Shown: positions 46,661 to 56,158 of the stretch, in pieces
Numbering within the stretch: the first letter of the stretch is position 1
How the letters are laid out: each line of letters starts with the position of its first letter
Assembly: GCA_963813315.1 (NCBI GenBank)
Contig: CAWEYO010000028.1
Location: 1-64,000, forward strand
Direction: 5' to 3'
DNA: 64,000 bases
Source: CAWEYO01 sp963813315
GTDB lineage: Bacteria; Pseudomonadota; Alphaproteobacteria; Rhizobiales; Rhizobiaceae
The notes under the pieces: generated by a model
Database searches by the model: none
The model's input: the letters and a program-made list of their open reading frames with translations, nothing else
Told to the model about the DNA's origin: nothing
Made by a program: the position numbers and the translations under genes

Positions 46661-46855
46661 GTTCTGCGGAGAGTGACTTTAGCGGCAGCGATCGGCGCCG
46701 TCACCGGCCATCGGGCAGCTTGCGCGGATTTAAGGTGTCGGCCGCCGGCCTTCCACCAATGGCTAGAGGCGAGTGCCTATCTGTTCAAGAACCGCGCATT
46801 GTTCTATGCCCGCTTGGCATCGTCCGTTTGGGGCGGGCTCTCCGGATCAGCTTAC

Positions 46856-47515
46856 ATGAACGAACCATCTCCGCCGAAACGCTGCCGCATCGTGCTGATC
46901 GCGCCGCCGGGCCATTCGCCCGCCGACCTCGAAAACAAGGTCCGGCAGGCGCTGGCAGGCGGCGACGTAGCCTCGCTGATCTTACCGCCATACGGCCTGC
47001 ACGAGGCGGCGTTTCAGGCGCTGGCCGAGCGCATCGTACCGGTCGCGCAGGAGGCGGGCGTCGCCGTCGTGATCGCGGGCGACACCCGCATTGCCGGGCG
47101 CGTCAAGGCCGACGGCGTACATCTTGAGTCGGGCAAGCAGGCGCTTGCCGAGGCCATCGACCGGCTGCAGGACAAGATGACGGTCGGCGCGGGCGGCGTG
47201 AAGACGCGCGACGATGCGTTGGAGCTTGGCGAGACCAGGCCCGACTATGTTTTCTTCGGCCGGTTCGGATATGACAACACGCCGGAACCGCATCCCCGCA
47301 ACCTCAACCTTGCCGGATGGTGGGCTGAGATAATCGAGATACCTTGCATCGTTCTTGCAGGCTCCCACATCGAATCGGTAGAGGCGGTGGCCGAGACAGG
47401 CGCTGAATTCGTGGCATTGTCGAATGCGGTTTTCGGCGAGGGCGCCGACCCCCGGGAACGCGTGGCGCGCGCCAATTTCCTGCTCGACCAGAAGGCGCCG
47501 CGTTTCAGCGGTTAG
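46856..47515 (+). CDS. thiamine-phosphate synthase family protein
   Basis: A 219-residue TIM-barrel protein. It has CRIVLIAPPGH, VASLILPPYGLHEAAFQALAE, VVIAGDTRIAGRVKADGVHLESGK, which fits the D-x-H-L-G region of ThiE, KMTVGAGGVKTRDDALELGETRPDYVFFGRFG and IVLAGSHIESVEAVAETGAEFVAL. ThiE joins the pyrimidine and thiazole phosphates. Key residues are less conserved than in ThiE proper, so it may be a divergent ThiE or TenI-like protein. It starts at ATG 46856 and is followed by the Sel1 gene after 6 bases. Confidence 0.8.
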   Translation: MNEPSPPKRCRIVLIAPPGHSPADLENKVRQALAGGDVASLILPPYGLHEAAFQALAERIVPVAQEAGVAVVIAGDTRIAGRVKADGVHLESGKQALAEAIDRLQDKMTVGAGGVKTRDDALELGETRPDYVFFGRFGYDNTPEPHPRNLNLAGWWAEIIEIPCIVLAGSHIESVEAVAETGAEFVALSNAVFGEGADPRERVARANFLLDQKAPRFSG

Positions 47516-47521
47516 GGCAAC

Positions 47522-48490
47522 ATGAAGGTTTCCGTGCCGCGTAATCCCGCTTTCTTCCTTTGCCTCGTTTCAATCGCCGCATTGTCCGCGGTCTCGGCCT
47601 GGGCGGTCGATGGCGGCCGGCCCGGTATCACCATCGATAAGGTCGATCCGCTTCGTTTCGGCGCCAAGCCGGCGGACCCTGCCTATGGCGCGTTCCAGCG
47701 CGGCCTCTACAAGACTGCCCTCGCCCTTGCGACGCCGCGAGCCAACCTGGGCGACGCGGCAGCGCAGACGCTGGTAGCGGAAATCCTGTCGCGCGGCCTC
47801 GGCATCAAGCGCGACGAGGCCGAAGCCGCGAAATGGTATCGGCTGGCGGCCGAGCAAGGCGTTCCGGAAGCCCAGTTCCAGTATGCGCTGATGCTGATCG
47901 ACGGCCGCTTCGTCAAGAAGGACATGAAAGCGGCCTCGGCGCTGATGCAGGCTTCCGCCGAGGCAGGCAATTCGCTTGCGCAGTTCAACTATGCGCAGCT
48001 TCTGGTCCGTCGCGAACCTGGGCCCGGCGGGCTCGAAAAGGCCGTGCCCTACTATGAGCGGGCAGCCCGCGCAGGGCTTCCCGACGCGCAATACGCCATG
48101 TCCCAGCTTCTGGCCAACGGGGTGGGAGGCAAGAAGCCTGACGAGGCCGAGGCCCGCGAATGGCTGGTTCGTGCCGCGCGGCAGAACTTCGACACGGCGC
48201 AGCTTGATCTCGGCACCTGGCTGATCTCCGGGCGCGGCGGCGAGCGTGACGTGAAATCCGGGTTCGCTTGGCTGAAGCGCGCGGCCGAAGGAGGCAATGT
48301 GGCCGCGCAGAACAGGGTCGCCAAGCTCTACATGCAGGGGATCGGCACCGAGCCGGACGCGATCTTTGCCGCCGCCTGGTACATACTGGCACGGCGCGCC
48401 GGCCTCTTCGACCCGGTGATGGACGACTTCATGGATGGCCTGACTCCCGAGGAGCTGAAAACCGCGCTCAGAGGCCAACCGCTGCGCTGA
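47522..48490 (+). CDS. Sel1-repeat exported protein
   Basis: A 322-residue protein. The signal peptide is MKVSVPRNPAFFLCLVSIAALSAVSAWA. Sel1-like repeats follow: GDAAAQTLVAEILSRGLGIKRDEAEAAKWYRLAAEQG, AQFQYALMLIDG, AQFNYAQLLVRRE, AQYAMSQLLANGVGG, AQLDLGTWLISGRGG, AQNRVAKLYMQGIG, about seven in parts. It is likely a periplasmic scaffold. The close distance to thiE-like and to efp (110 bases) suggests one transcription unit. It is intact. Confidence 0.88.
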   Translation: MKVSVPRNPAFFLCLVSIAALSAVSAWAVDGGRPGITIDKVDPLRFGAKPADPAYGAFQRGLYKTALALATPRANLGDAAAQTLVAEILSRGLGIKRDEAEAAKWYRLAAEQGVPEAQFQYALMLIDGRFVKKDMKAASALMQASAEAGNSLAQFNYAQLLVRREPGPGGLEKAVPYYERAARAGLPDAQYAMSQLLANGVGGKKPDEAEAREWLVRAARQNFDTAQLDLGTWLISGRGGERDVKSGFAWLKRAAEGGNVAAQNRVAKLYMQGIGTEPDAIFAAAWYILARRAGLFDPVMDDFMDGLTPEELKTALRGQPLR

Positions 48491-48599
48491 ATCGCCTTGC
48501 CGGTAGCGGCGCTCTCTTGCCTCCAAGGTCGTTTTGTGGTCTTGGAGGCGCCGAAACCTGCCCGAAACGGCGCGAAAAATTCACTCCGGAATCATTTTC

Positions 48600-49164
48600 A
48601 TGCAAGATCAACGGCAACGAAATCCGTCCGGGCAACGTCATCGAGCACGATGGCGGCCTCTGGGTGGCGGTCAGGACCAACGCGGTGAAGCCCGGCAAGG
48701 GCGGCGCCTACAACCAGGTCGAACTCAAGAACCTTATCAACGGCACCAAGCTCAACGAGCGTTTCCGTTCCGCAGAGACAGTGGAGAAGGTTCGCCTGGA
48801 GCAGAAGGACTATTCCTTCCTTTACGAACAGGACGAGTCGCTGGTGTTCATGGACACCCAAAGCTACGAGCAGCTCGAGCTCAACAAGGACTTCGTCGGC
48901 GAACGCGCGGCTTTCCTCCAGGACGGCATGATGGTGACGGTCGAACTCTATGAGGAAAGGCCGATCGGCATTTCGCTTCCCGACCAGGTGACGCTGACCA
49001 TCACCGAGGCCGATCCGGTCGTGAAGGGCCAGACGGCCGCGTCGTCCTATAAGCCGGCCCTCCTCGAAAACGGTATCCGTGTTCTGGTGCCGCCGTTCAT
49101 TTCCTCCGGCGAGAGGATTATCGTCGACACGAACGAGATCACCTACATCCGCCGCGCGGATTGA
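48600..49164 (+). CDS. efp: elongation factor P, one-base insertion after the start
   Basis: EF-P helps ribosomes through polyproline. The 188-residue protein has KINGNEIRPGNVIEHDGGLW, KPGKGGAYNQVELKNL, which carries the loop lysine K34-like residue in PGKGGAY, the middle OB domain (FLYEQDESLVFMDTQSYEQL) and the C-terminal PFISSGERIIVDTNE. The natural start MKINGNE would be ATGAAGATCAAC; the sequence has ATGCAAGATCAAC at 48600, so a C was inserted at 48603. No other good start exists in frame. For a conserved gene this is most simply a sequence error. Confidence 0.9.
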
Positions 49165-49195
49165 CGGGACCTAACCTTGCTCTAAGAGGCTCAGA

Positions 49196-49990
49196 ATGGC
49201 GCGTTCGGCGATCATCAACGTCATGGTTCAGGCCGCCATGAAGGCGGGCCGTTCGCTAGCGCGCGATTTCGGCGAAGTGCAGAACCTGCAAGTATCCCTG
49301 AAAGGGCCGGGCGACTATGTCAGCCAGGCCGACCGCAAGGCCGAAGAGATCATTTACGCCGAGCTATCGCGCGCCCGCCCCGGCTATTCGTTCCTGATGG
49401 AAGAACGCGGCGAAGTCGAAGGCGATGACGGCCAGCACCGCTGGATCGTCGACCCGCTCGACGGCACGACAAATTTCCTGCACGGCCTCCCGGTGTTTTC
49501 GATCTCGATCGCGCTCGAACGGCAGGGCCAGCTTGTCGCCGGCGTTATCTACAACCCGGCGATGGACGAACTCTACACTGCCGAGCGCGGCGGCGGCGCC
49601 TTCCTCAATGACCGCCGCCTTCGTGTTGCCGGTCGCATCAAGCTTTCGGATACGGTTGTCGGCACCGGCGTGCCGCATCTTGGCCGCGGCCACCACGGCA
49701 ACTATCTGATCGAACTGCGCAACGTGATGGGAGAGACGGCCGGCATCCGCCGGATGGGTTCGGCGGCACTTGATCTGGCCTATGTGGCGGCGGGCCGCCT
49801 GGATGGGTTCTGGGAGGACTGGCTGTCGCCCTGGGATATGGCTGCCGGCATCCTGATGATACGCGAGGCCGGCGGCTTCGTCAGCGACAAGGAAGGCGGC
49901 CCGGACATGCTTGACAGCGGTTCGATCGTTGCCGGAAACGAAGCGATCCATCGCGCGCTGCTCAAAGCGCTGAAAAAGCCTCTGAGGTGA
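49196..49990 (+). CDS. suhB: inositol monophosphatase family protein
   Basis: A Mg2+-dependent phosphatase of 264 residues. MEERGEVEG, WIVDPLDGTTNFLHGLPVFSISIALE and WLSPWDMAAGILMIREAGG carry the metal and phosphate-binding acids and threonine. The group is close to SuhB, which acts on inositol-1-phosphate and in rRNA transcription antitermination in enterics. It starts at ATG 49196 after a short gap behind efp and is followed by MITE copy C. Confidence 0.93.
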   Translation: MARSAIINVMVQAAMKAGRSLARDFGEVQNLQVSLKGPGDYVSQADRKAEEIIYAELSRARPGYSFLMEERGEVEGDDGQHRWIVDPLDGTTNFLHGLPVFSISIALERQGQLVAGVIYNPAMDELYTAERGGGAFLNDRRLRVAGRIKLSDTVVGTGVPHLGRGHHGNYLIELRNVMGETAGIRRMGSAALDLAYVAAGRLDGFWEDWLSPWDMAAGILMIREAGGFVSDKEGGPDMLDSGSIVAGNEAIHRALLKALKKPLR

Positions 49991-50013
49991 GGCAGCGGGC
50001 GGCGCGCCCGCCC

Positions 50014-50176
50014 AGTGTGGTGGATTTGAAGTTCCTGTCATTTCCATGGCATCTGCGTTCAGGAACTTCAAATCCGTAAACCACACGAGATTCTATAAGT
50101 TGCTGGTATGGCTTTGAATCCGAAATTCGATCCGAGCCTCGCTCCAAGGCGATACGAATTTCGGATTCGCCACACT
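50014..50176. repeat. MITE-like repeat, family 1 copy C
   Basis: Third copy of the unit at 19736 and 44711, same orientation as 44711, with AGTGTGGTGG / CCACACT ends and both hairpins. It lies between suhB and the ExbB-like gene and may influence their transcription. Confidence 0.88.
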
Positions 50177-50287
50177 GGTGACGTCTTGTTTGTAGGGTAA
50201 GGCCGCTGCCGCGCCTTCCAATTTCGTCACAATTCCGTTTAGAGTTCGCAGGCAGTTGTCAGGCGGACCAAATCAGGGCGCGAGTGG

Positions 50288-51311
50288 ATGGCATTTTTCA
50301 GACCTTTCGGTTCCGACGTTTTGACGACGAACGCGAACTATGACCCGCACAAGCTGTCGAGCCCGCAGGTCTTTCTCCTTTCGATGCTCGTTTTCCTGGC
50401 TATTGTCGGCTTCATCGCGGCAATCCTTTACCGCCAGATCTCGACGGCCTTCGTCGCCAATCCCGGGTTGAACGGCCTCATCGTCGGCGTTCTGACGGTT
50501 GGAATCCTGCTCGCCTTCATCCAGGTCGTGCGGCTTTTTCGCGAGGTTCACTGGGTGAATTCCTTCCGCGCCGGGTCCGACGCAAGGGAACCGGTCCTGC
50601 TGGCGCCGATGAAGGCCCTCCTCAGCCGGTCCTCAACGACGGCGCTGTCGACGCTTTCGTTGCGCACCATCCTCAATTCGATCGCAACCCGGCTCGACGA
50701 GAGCCGCGACATCTCCCGCTATCTCATCGGCTTGCTTGTGTTCCTCGGCCTGCTCGGCACGTTCTGGGGGCTGCTGCATACGATCGGCTCGATCGGCGAC
50801 ACGATCCGTGCACTCGATCCCGGCTCTGGCAACGCCAATGATATGCTGGAATCGCTGAAGACCGGGCTTTCGGCGCCGCTTGCCGGCATGGGCACCGCGT
50901 TTTCGTCCTCGCTGTTCGGCCTCTCCGGCTCGCTGGTCCTTGGCTTCCTCGACCTGCAGGCCGGCCGTGCCCAGACGCGGTTCTACACGGAACTGGAGAA
51001 CTGGCTGTCCTCGGTCACCGACCTTTCCTCCGACATCCCGGTCGTCGACACCGGAAAGGCCGGCACCGCTGACGAGATCCGCATGCTTTCCGAGCGGCTG
51101 CGCGGCGTTTCAGGAAACCGGCGGATCCAACCAGCGCGTCGCCACCGCCATGGCCAACCTGGCCGACGGCATTTCGGGCCTCGTCAAGAACATGCGCAGC
51201 GAGCAGCAGATGATGCGCGACTGGGTCGAGGCCCAGTCGGATGAGCAGAAGGCGATGCGCGCCACGCTGGACAAGCTCGCCGACGCGCTGAAGAGCAGGG
51301 AGCCAGGCTGA
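50288..51311 (+). CDS. MotA/TolQ/ExbB-type proton channel protein, one-base frameshift
   Basis: A membrane protein of about 340 residues with two early helices (PQVFLLSMLVFLAIVGFIAAILY and NGLIVGVLTVGILLAFIQVV) and two later ones (YLIGLLVFLGLLGTFWGLLHTIGSI, GTAFSSSLFGLSGSLVLGFLDL), the last with the MotA/ExbB-like pore features GLLGTFWGL and PLAGMGTAF. At about 51105 one T in GTTTCAG shifts the frame; the other frame continues QETGGSNQRVATAMANLADGISGL and ends at 51311. The stop overlaps the OmpA-like start (TGATG). It should form the motor of an envelope-spanning complex with the next protein. Confidence 0.85.
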
Positions 51312-52351
51312 TGGCTCTGGCACGCGCCCGGCGCAGCGACCGCCGCGTCGACTACTGGCCAGGCTTCGTCGACGCGCTGTCGACGCTGCTTCTGGCCATC
51401 ATGTTCCTGCTGTCGGTGTTCGTGCTGGCGCAGTTCCTGCTCAGCCGCGAAATCAGCGGCAAGGACGAGGTGCTCAACCGTCTCAATTCGCAGATCAACG
51501 AGCTGACGCAGCTCCTGGCGCTCGAGCGGTCCAGCACGCAGGATGCGCGAGGATTCAGCTCGCCAACCTGCAGGCCTCGCTGACGCGTCGCGGAATCGAG
51601 AAGACGCGCCTGGAGCAGCTGCTTGCCCAGGGCGCCGGCGCTGACGCGCAGGCGACGGCAGCGCATCGGCTCGCTGCGCGGCGAACTGGACACCGAGCGC
51701 CAGATCAGCCAGCGCGCGCTGTCGCAGGTCGAATTGCTCAACCAGCAGATCGCGGCGCTGCGCAAGCAGATCGGGGCGCTCGAAGAAGCGCTGAACGTCT
51801 CCGAAAAGCGCGACCGCGAGTCCAACACCAAGATCGCCGATCTCGGCCGCCGTCTTAACGTCGCGCTCGCCCAGCGGGTCCAGGAGCTGAACCGCTACCG
51901 TTCCGACTTCTTCGGGCGGCTGCGCGAAATCCTCTCCGACCGCGAGAACATCCGCATCGTCGGCGACCGCTTCGTTTTCCAGTCGGAGGTGCTGTTCCCT
52001 GTCGGCTCCGAGGTCATCAACGAGGCCGGCCGCGAGTCGAGATGAAGAAGCTCGCCGGAGCGCTATCATCGAACTGCAGAAGGAAATCCCGCCCGAGATC
52101 AGCTGGGTGCTGCGCGTCGACGGCCACACCGACAACGTGCCGCTGTCGGGCAGCCGGGCGCTACCGCGACAACTGGGAACTGTCGTCGGCGCGCGCCACC
52201 TCCGTCGTCAAATTCCTGATCGAGAACGGCGTTCCGGCCAATCGTCTGGTCGCTGCCGGCTTCGGCGAATTCCAGCCGCTCGACGACGGCCGACACGCCT
52301 GAAGCGCGCGACAAGAACCGCCGCATCGAGCTGAAGCTTACCGAACGCTGA
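51311..52351 (+). CDS. OmpA/MotB-like peptidoglycan-binding protein, many frameshifts
   Basis: One N-terminal helix (YWPGFVDALSTLLLAIMFLLSVFVLAQF), a long coiled coil (LERSSTQDA, LANLQASLT, IGSLRGELDTERQISQRALSQVELLNQQI and IADLGRRLNVALAQRV) and a C-terminal OmpA domain (VGDRFVFQSEVLFPVGSEVINEAG, VDGHTDNVPLSG, ARATSVVKFLIENGVPANRLVAAGFGEFQP, NRRIELKLTER) are visible in separate frames. At least five indels (about 51551, 51640, 52042, 52065, 52160, 52293) are needed. All family parts are in order. With the ExbB-like gene it would form a stator-like pair anchored to peptidoglycan. The density of breaks is the highest in the window. Confidence 0.75.
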
Positions 52352-52572
52352 GCCAGGGTCGACGCTCGAAATGGATATTTCAAGACGGGGAAGTTAACCG
52401 CGCGCAATTGCTTACGACGTCCTGAGTTGAGGCCGCGCTTTTTCCAGCCATGATAGAAACCGGGCACGATAGTTGAGAGAAGAATGTTCATCGGAAATCT
52501 CCTCCGGCCAAAGTCCCTCACGACAGGCGTCCCTTCATACGCTTGACACAAAAGAGAGAGCGGCACTGAAGG

Positions 52573-54264
52573 ATGGGCGTATCCTCAACGACACACTGGC
52601 TCGTTAGGCTGCCGTCGATGATTCGGAACGTCATGTTTCGCCTGTGGTTATCGTTCTCGCCGCTGGGATTGGTGCTCGGCACGCTGTTCTTTGCCGCCTC
52701 ATTAACCCCGACGCTCATCCCCCGCATCTATGTAACACAAGGCGTTCTATCCGGCTGCGCGATGGCCGCCGGTTATGGAATGGGCGTGTTTGGCCGATGG
52801 CTCGCCCGTTACCTGGAGTTGCCCGGTCTCAAGGGACGGCCGCTTCGGCTCGCCAGGATAGCCGCGGCCGCCGGCTGCACTGCCGTCGTGCTGCTGTTTC
52901 TCTGGAAAACAGCAGAATGGCAAAACTCGATCCGCGCGGTGATGAGCCTGCCCCCGGTCGACTCCATCCATCCGCTGGAGGTCGGCCTGGTAGCGCTTCT
53001 GACCTTCCTGCTTCTGCTTGGGGTAGCACGGCTGTTTCTCTTCGTGCTGAATGCCGTCGCGGCCGGTTTCGGGCACGTCATGCCCAGGCGCGTCTCAAAC
53101 GTTATCGCCCTGGCGATGGCTGTGCTGATTTTCTGGTCGGTAGCCAATGGCTTGATTTTCCGCTTTGCGCTTCATCTTGCCGACTCCTCCTTCCGCGAAC
53201 TTGACGCGCTGATCGAGCCCGAGCAGCAGCAACCGGCCGACCCGGCCAAGACCGGCAGCAAGGCCTCTCTGATAGGATGGGAAGACCTGGGACGGGCAGG
53301 TCGCGAGTATATTGCCTCAGGTCCGACCAAGGCCGAACTCAGTGCCTTCAGCGGACGGCCGGCACAAGAGCCGGTTCGCGTCTATGTTGGGCTGAACGCC
53401 GCTGAAACCACGGCCGAACGAGCCAGGCTTGCCTTGTCTGAGCTCAAGAGAACCGATGCCTTCAAGCGATCGGTTTTGGTTATCGTGATGCCAACCGGAA
53501 CAGGCTGGGTCGATCCGGCTGCCATGGACACAGTCGAGTTTTTGCATAATGGCGACGTGGCGAGCGTAGCCCTGCAATATTCCTACTTGACGAGCTGGCT
53601 GTCGCTGCTGGTTGAGCCGGGCTATGGCGGGGAAGCGGCGCGCGACCTCTTTGCCGAAGTCTACGGTTACTGGACCACGCTGCCGAGAGACAGCCGCCCG
53701 CGGCTCTATCTGCATGGCCTCAGCCTCGGATCAATGAGCTCTGAGTTGTCGGCTGAGCTGTTCGAGGTCATGGCGGACCCATACCAGGGCGCGCTCTGGA
53801 GCGGACCTCCCTTTACCAACCGAATTTGGAACGCGGTAACGCGGAACCGCAATCCTGGTTCGCCAGAATGGCTGCCACGCTTTCGTGACGGCGCATACGT
53901 CCGGTTCACAAGTCAGCGGAACGCACTTTCGCTGCCCGGCGCGCACTGGGGCCCAATGCGCATCATTTATCTCCAGTATGCGAGCGATCCAGTCACTTTC
54001 TTCGATTATCACTCGCTTTACAGAGAGCCGGACTGGATGAAGGCCCCTCGGGGGCCAGACGTTTCCCCGGAGCTCAGATGGTATCCGGTAGTTACCTTCC
54101 TTCAGCTTCTGCTGGATATGGCGACAGCAACCACCAGCCCGATGGGCCATGGACATGTCTACGCGCCTGAACACTACATCGATGCCTGGGTGGAGCTGAC
54201 GGACCCTCAGGGCTGGAACGAGGAGGATATTTCCAGGCTTAAGACGAAGTTCTCCAGAAACTAG
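52573..54264 (+). CDS. alpha/beta-hydrolase membrane protein (Abhydrolase_9 type)
   Basis: A 563-residue protein. Five to six helices (LGLVLGTLFFAASLTPTLIP, GCAMAAGYGMGVFGRW, IAAAAGCTAVVLLFLW, VGLVALLTFLLLLGVARLF and IALAMAVLIFWSVANGL) are followed by a cytosolic or periplasmic hydrolase domain with the GLSLGSM nucleophile elbow, and WSGPPFTNRIWN. This is the family of large membrane hydrolases in Actinobacteria and Alphaproteobacteria with no known substrate. Starts at 52573 and 52618 (MIRNVMFRLW) are both possible. Confidence 0.8.
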   Translation: MGVSSTTHWLVRLPSMIRNVMFRLWLSFSPLGLVLGTLFFAASLTPTLIPRIYVTQGVLSGCAMAAGYGMGVFGRWLARYLELPGLKGRPLRLARIAAAAGCTAVVLLFLWKTAEWQNSIRAVMSLPPVDSIHPLEVGLVALLTFLLLLGVARLFLFVLNAVAAGFGHVMPRRVSNVIALAMAVLIFWSVANGLIFRFALHLADSSFRELDALIEPEQQQPADPAKTGSKASLIGWEDLGRAGREYIASGPTKAELSAFSGRPAQEPVRVYVGLNAAETTAERARLALSELKRTDAFKRSVLVIVMPTGTGWVDPAAMDTVEFLHNGDVASVALQYSYLTSWLSLLVEPGYGGEAARDLFAEVYGYWTTLPRDSRPRLYLHGLSLGSMSSELSAELFEVMADPYQGALWSGPPFTNRIWNAVTRNRNPGSPEWLPRFRDGAYVRFTSQRNALSLPGAHWGPMRIIYLQYASDPVTFFDYHSLYREPDWMKAPRGPDVSPELRWYPVVTFLQLLLDMATATTSPMGHGHVYAPEHYIDAWVELTDPQGWNEEDISRLKTKFSRN

Positions 54265-54344
54265 AGCCCGAAAGTGCGAGCCGGTTTCGGGGAAGGCAGG
54301 TTTCAGCAAACTGGAGGGCGGACCTCGCCGCCGACAACCGGGTA

Positions 54345-54587
54345 TCAGCAGCGGGCGGTATAGAGGCGCCCGTGCCGGTCACGATATTGGCAATAGCCAT
54401 TTCGCAGATTGCGCACCAACAGGCCTCCAAGCGCGCCGACGCCTGCGCCGATCAGCGCTCCCTTTCCGCCATTCGCTATGCCGCCGATGACGGCGCCAGC
54501 AGCTGTGCCCACACCTACGTCCCTCTCCGTCGTCGAACAAGCGCTTAGTGCAACGACAGCAATCAGTGCAATGACCAAATTTCGCAT
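54345..54587 (-). CDS. glycine-zipper lipoprotein
   Basis: An 80-residue lipoprotein. MRNLVIALIAVVALSACS has the lipobox LSAC. The mature part contains the glycine-zipper helix VGVGTAAGAVIGGIANGGKGALIGAGVGALGGLLV, cited in parts, then CQYRDRHGRLYTARC with two cysteines. It resembles osmotic-stress and outer-membrane lipoproteins of rhizobia. The start ATG 54587 or 54599. Convergent with the preceding gene. Confidence 0.8.
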   Translation of the reverse strand: MRNLVIALIAVVALSACSTTERDVGVGTAAGAVIGGIANGGKGALIGAGVGALGGLLVRNLRNGYCQYRDRHGRLYTARC

Positions 54588-54827
54588 AAGGTTCCCCATT
54601 AGCTGCACCAACCATTCTGCCTACCATACATTGCTCAAGCACGGCTACCGCTGGTGTTTCCGCCACAGATGGGCGGGGACTTGCGGTGCAGTCACCTACG
54701 CCGGACACACGAGGGCAACCCTCACGGGTGGTGCGTAAGAATAACTCGCGCTTCCTGACGCTGGATGGCTGGTTATCGCCGCTCGGACGGGGTATCCCGT
54801 TGAGACGTTGCATGAGGGAATTGATTG

Positions 54828-56147
54828 ATGCCTCTCCATTCGTTGCGTGGGGCAGTGTGGCTTATCCTTTACCTGCTCTTCATCCTTGCCCCGCTGTTCG
54901 CGCTTCTCGCGGGGGCGTGGCCGCCAGCGCGCGATTTCTGGACCGAGTTCGCCGTTGCGCTCGGCTATTCCGGCCTGGCGATGATGGGCCTGCAATTTGG
55001 CATCACGGCGCGCTTCCGGTACGTCACCGAGCCCTGGGGCGAGGACGTGATCTATCACTTTCACCGCCAAATCTCGTTGGTTGCGGTTGGCTTGGTCGTG
55101 GCGCACCCGTTCATTCTCGTCGCCGCCCGGCCGGATTTGCGCGTTCTGCCAGATTCCAATGATGTGCCTTTGGGTGCCGTTTTCGCCGTCCTGTCCCTGT
55201 CCTCGCTGATCGTGCTGGTGGTAATGGCGCTGTGGCGCGCAAAGCTGAACATCCGGTATGAAATCTGGCACGTCACCCACATCATGTTGGCGCTCGTCGC
55301 TGTTACGGGCGGTCTCCTGCACATGGTGGGATGGAGCTTCTACCTCACCGACCCATGGAAGCGGGCGTTGTGGATAGGTCTGACAATCTTCTGGATCGGG
55401 CTGCTGCTCTATGTGCGCATCATGAAGCCGCTGTTCATGATCCGGCAGCCGTACCGAGTCTCGGAAGTGCGTCAGGAGCGCGGCGACACCACTACGCTGG
55501 TGATGCGGCCGGACGGCCATTCCGGTTTCCATTTCAGGCCAGGCCAGTTCGGCTGGCTGACCGTGTGGGGGAGCCCTTTTAAGATCACTGGTCACCCGTT
55601 CTCGTTCTCATCCAGCGCCGCGGTTAACGATGGCCGTGTTGAAATGTCGATCAGGAACCTGGGCGACTTCACGAGTGCGATCGACAAGCTACCGGTGGGG
55701 CAACGTGTCTACCTCGACGGACCGTATGGCGCTTTCACTGTCGGCAACCCGGCGGACATGCATGTTTTGATCGCTGGCGGAGTCGGTGTTACGCCCATGA
55801 TGAGCATGATCCGCACACTGGCCGACCAAGGCGACAAGCGACCCGTAATCTTGCTCTACGGCAGCAAGGACTGGGAATCGATCACCTTCCGCGAGGAGTT
55901 GGAGGAACTGAAGGAGCGGCTTGACCTGACTGTCATGCATGTGCTGGCGAATCCGCCTGCAGGCTGGACAGGGGAGCAGGGCTTCATCAACGCCGACATG
56001 TTCAAGCGACATCTGCCGGCGCCATATGCCGCTCACGAATACTTCATCTGCGGGCCGGGCGTCATGATGGACGCGATTGAAAAGGCTCTCGGCGAAATGC
56101 ATGTGCCGATGTCGAAATACCATTCCGAACGCTACAGCTTTGTTTAG
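54828..56147 (+). CDS. ferric-reductase-like membrane flavoprotein
   Basis: A 439-residue protein with six hydrophobic helices (LRGAVWLILYLLFILAPLFALLAG, GYSGLAMMGLQFG, IYHFHRQISLVAVGLVVAHPFILV, FAVLSLSSLIVLVVMALW, WHVTHIMLALVAVTGGLLHMVG, WIGLTIFWIGLLLYVRIM). Histidines in FHRQ/AHPF and WHVTHIM/LLHMVG bind two hemes. The FAD domain GHPFSFSS and the NAD domain GGVGVTPMMSMI and CGPGVMMDAIE follow. It moves electrons from NAD(P)H across the membrane to oxygen, metal or another acceptor. GAGGG precedes ATG 54828. Confidence 0.85.
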   Translation: MPLHSLRGAVWLILYLLFILAPLFALLAGAWPPARDFWTEFAVALGYSGLAMMGLQFGITARFRYVTEPWGEDVIYHFHRQISLVAVGLVVAHPFILVAARPDLRVLPDSNDVPLGAVFAVLSLSSLIVLVVMALWRAKLNIRYEIWHVTHIMLALVAVTGGLLHMVGWSFYLTDPWKRALWIGLTIFWIGLLLYVRIMKPLFMIRQPYRVSEVRQERGDTTTLVMRPDGHSGFHFRPGQFGWLTVWGSPFKITGHPFSFSSSAAVNDGRVEMSIRNLGDFTSAIDKLPVGQRVYLDGPYGAFTVGNPADMHVLIAGGVGVTPMMSMIRTLADQGDKRPVILLYGSKDWESITFREELEELKERLDLTVMHVLANPPAGWTGEQGFINADMFKRHLPAPYAAHEYFICGPGVMMDAIEKALGEMHVPMSKYHSERYSFV

Positions 56148-56158
56148 GGAGGATTGCG

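Noticed and set aside
46661..46855. TPP riboswitch in front of the thiamine-phosphate synthase gene
   Set aside because: The short gap lacks the conserved CUGAGA and ACCUGA-type boxes.
44990..47515. 841-codon plus-strand open frame
   Set aside because: Most of it is the complement of the acyl-CoA synthetase; only the part from 46856 is the real thiamine-phosphate synthase gene.
50288..52351. ExbB/MotA-like plus OmpA-like pair as a Zorya-type defence system (ZorA/ZorB)
   Set aside because: The neighbours are suhB and efp, and no ZorC, ZorD or ZorE-like gene follows. The pair fits the ordinary rhizobial envelope genes.
52099..52491. Minus-strand ORF from ATG 52491 (MNILLSTIVPGFYHGW) with a good GGAGGAG
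   Set aside because: After about 45 codons it runs antisense through the OmpA-like gene. The start may be real for a short peptide, but there is no stop that would support one.
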